Shown here one piece after another: positions 14,900 to 15,597 of a stretch of DNA of 15,597 nucleotides. A program made the translations under genes and the position numbers. The notes under the pieces were generated by a model. It was not told where the DNA came from. It saw nothing but the letters and a program-made list of their open reading frames with translations, and did not search any database. Source of the DNA: Solirubrobacteraceae bacterium (GTDB lineage Bacteria > Actinomycetota > Thermoleophilia > Solirubrobacterales > Solirubrobacteraceae). Each line of letters starts with the position of its first letter. The first letter of the stretch is position 1. The DNA is taken from assembly GCA_019683665.1 (NCBI GenBank), contig JADGIB010000054.1, positions 1 through 15,597 on the forward strand. The letters run 5' to 3'.

Positions 14900-14925
14900 G
14901 CGCGCCGTTGTCGGATCCCGGTCGC
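14900..14925 (+). repeat. Dispersed 26-base repeat, copy B
   Basis: Matches the left-edge copy at 24 of 26 positions; the first 15 bases (GCGCGCCGTTGTCGG) are identical. It runs in the sense direction of the methyltransferase operon that ends just before it. Most of it forms the left arm of the 14907-14947 hairpin. Confidence 0.65.
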
Positions 14926-14947
14926 ACAGCGACCTCGATCCGACAAC
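14907..14947. terminator. Extended hairpin between convergent genes, likely bidirectional terminator
   Basis: An outer 11-base-pair stem (GTTGTCGGATC with GATCCGACAAC), a two-by-two internal loop, an inner six-pair stem (GGTCGC with GCGACC) and a three-base ACA loop make a nearly symmetric structure. It separates the convergent methyltransferase and glycosyltransferase genes and can fold from either transcript. It lacks a T-run. Confidence 0.65.
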
Positions 14948-14967
14948 CGGGCCATCGAGGGGAGCAA

Positions 14968-14995
14968 AGCGGCGGCGTCGCGCCCCCCCGCCGCT
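14968..14995 (-). terminator. Candidate terminator of the glycosyltransferase gene
   Basis: AGCGGCGG (14968-14975) pairs with CCGCCGCT (14988-14995) across a 12-base loop. Read on the minus strand, the stem lies about 32 bases after the glycosyltransferase stop and runs into TTTGC, a modest T-stretch. Confidence 0.4.
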
Positions 14996-15027
14996 CGCGC
15001 CGGGCCGGCGAGGCGTCGTGATCCCGC

Positions 15028-15597
15028 TCAGCGCGGCGGGCCGGCCAGCGCGCGCTCGTAGCCGGCGAGCACGCCCTGCGCGGCCTTGGGCCAGGTGAAG
15101 CGGGCGGCCTGCTCGCGCCCGGCGGCGCGCAGGCGGTCGGCGAGCGCGGGGTCGGCGAGGATCGCCTCGATCGCGTCGGCGATCGCGCGCGGCCGCTCGG
15201 GGTCGAAGACGCGGGCGGCGTCGCCGGCGACCTCGCGCAGCGCGCCGCGGTCCGAGCAGGCGACCGGGACGCCGCGGGCCATCGCCTCCAGCACCGGCAG
15301 GCCGAAGCCCTCGTAGAGCGACGGGAAGACGAAGACGGCCGCCTCGGCGTAGAGGCCCTCGAGCTCGGCGTCGTCGACCCAGCCGAGCATCCGCACGTCG
15401 CCGGCGATCCCGAGCCGGGCGACGTCGGCGGCGAGCGCGTCGTCGTGGAACGTCCCGTAGCCGGGGACGACGAGCACGGGCCGCCGCTCGGCCGGGATGA
15501 GCGCGAGCGCCTCCAGCAGCCGCGGCAGGTTCTTGTGCGGGCGCCTGGCCGACACGCTCAGCGCGATCGGCCGGTCGCCGAGGTCGAAGCGCTCGCG
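15028..15597 (-). CDS. GT4-family (group 1) glycosyltransferase, C-terminal part only
   Basis: 189 codons visible; the 5' part lies beyond the right edge, so this is a window truncation and not a broken gene. The fragment opens with ERFDLGDRPIALSVSARRPHKNLPRLLEAL, the nucleotide-binding second Rossmann domain typical of GT4 enzymes. It contains VRMLGWVDDAELEGLYAEA and the family EX7E motif, EGFGLPVLE, about 93 residues before the end. Such enzymes move a sugar from an activated NDP-sugar to a lipid-linked or growing glycan on the cytoplasmic face of the membrane. Its presence supports the reading of the region as a surface-glycan locus. Donor and acceptor are unknown. It converges on the methyltransferase operon across a 160-base gap filled with hairpins. 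Confidence 0.88.
   Translation of the reverse strand, partial: RERFDLGDRPIALSVSARRPHKNLPRLLEALALIPAERRPVLVVPGYGTFHDDALAADVARLGIAGDVRMLGWVDDAELEGLYAEAAVFVFPSLYEGFGLPVLEAMARGVPVACSDRGALREVAGDAARVFDPERPRAIADAIEAILADPALADRLRAAGREQAARFTWPKAAQGVLAGYERALAGPPR

Noticed and set aside
14996..15020. Additional CCGG-rich inverted repeats near the glycosyltransferase stop
   Set aside because: Very short arms of only C and G; no more than expected by chance at this composition.

Overview
The window is an extremely GC-rich, almost gap-free bacterial chromosome segment. GTG starts are frequent, stop/start overlaps of the NTGA type recur, an F420-dependent oxidoreductase is present, and at least one promoter looks leaderless. 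This points to a high-GC actinobacterium. Thermoleophilia (Solirubrobacter/Conexibacter-like) is my best guess from overall style, but nothing in the window proves it. No tRNA, rRNA, CRISPR array, transposase or phage gene was seen, and no gene-free stretch exceeds about 160 bases.

Region 1 (88-5396, minus strand) is one tightly coupled six-gene operon. In transcription order it encodes an acyl carrier protein, a FabG-like SDR ketoreductase, a compact AMP-dependent acyl ligase, a LuxE-type acyl-protein synthetase, a LuxC-type acyl-CoA/acyl-protein reductase and a left-handed beta-helix acyltransferase. LuxA/LuxB and LuxD are absent. The set resembles the ACP-LuxE-LuxC-acyltransferase module (rfbK/L/N/O with the dehydrogenase rfbM) proposed to make the 3-deoxy-tetronyl group of the Vibrio cholerae O1 O-antigen. 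I infer a pathway that builds a small modified acyl group on a carrier, reduces it, and transfers an acyl group to a sugar or amino sugar.

Region 2 (5468-9724) holds a multi-pass GT-C-like membrane protein divergent from the operon, an FGD-like F420-dependent LLM oxidoreductase that overlaps it tail-to-tail, and a secreted beta-propeller-like protein with an Ig-like tail.

Region 3 (9791-14867) looks like glycan tailoring. A glutamine-dependent asparagine synthetase homologue (minus) is divergent from a four-gene coupled plus-strand operon: sugar-nucleotide epimerase/dehydratase, WbmS-like polysaccharide deacetylase, a second deacetylase-like protein, and a SAM methyltransferase. Region 4 (15028-15597) is the C-terminal part of a GT4 glycosyltransferase running off the right edge.

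Together the genes fit a surface-polysaccharide or glycolipid locus in which sugars are amidated, methylated, deacetylated and decorated with an unusual acyl group. The two operon ends, at the far left and at 14868-15000, share a composite hairpin-plus-repeat element with a 24/26-base match. It may be a dispersed terminator-type repeat.
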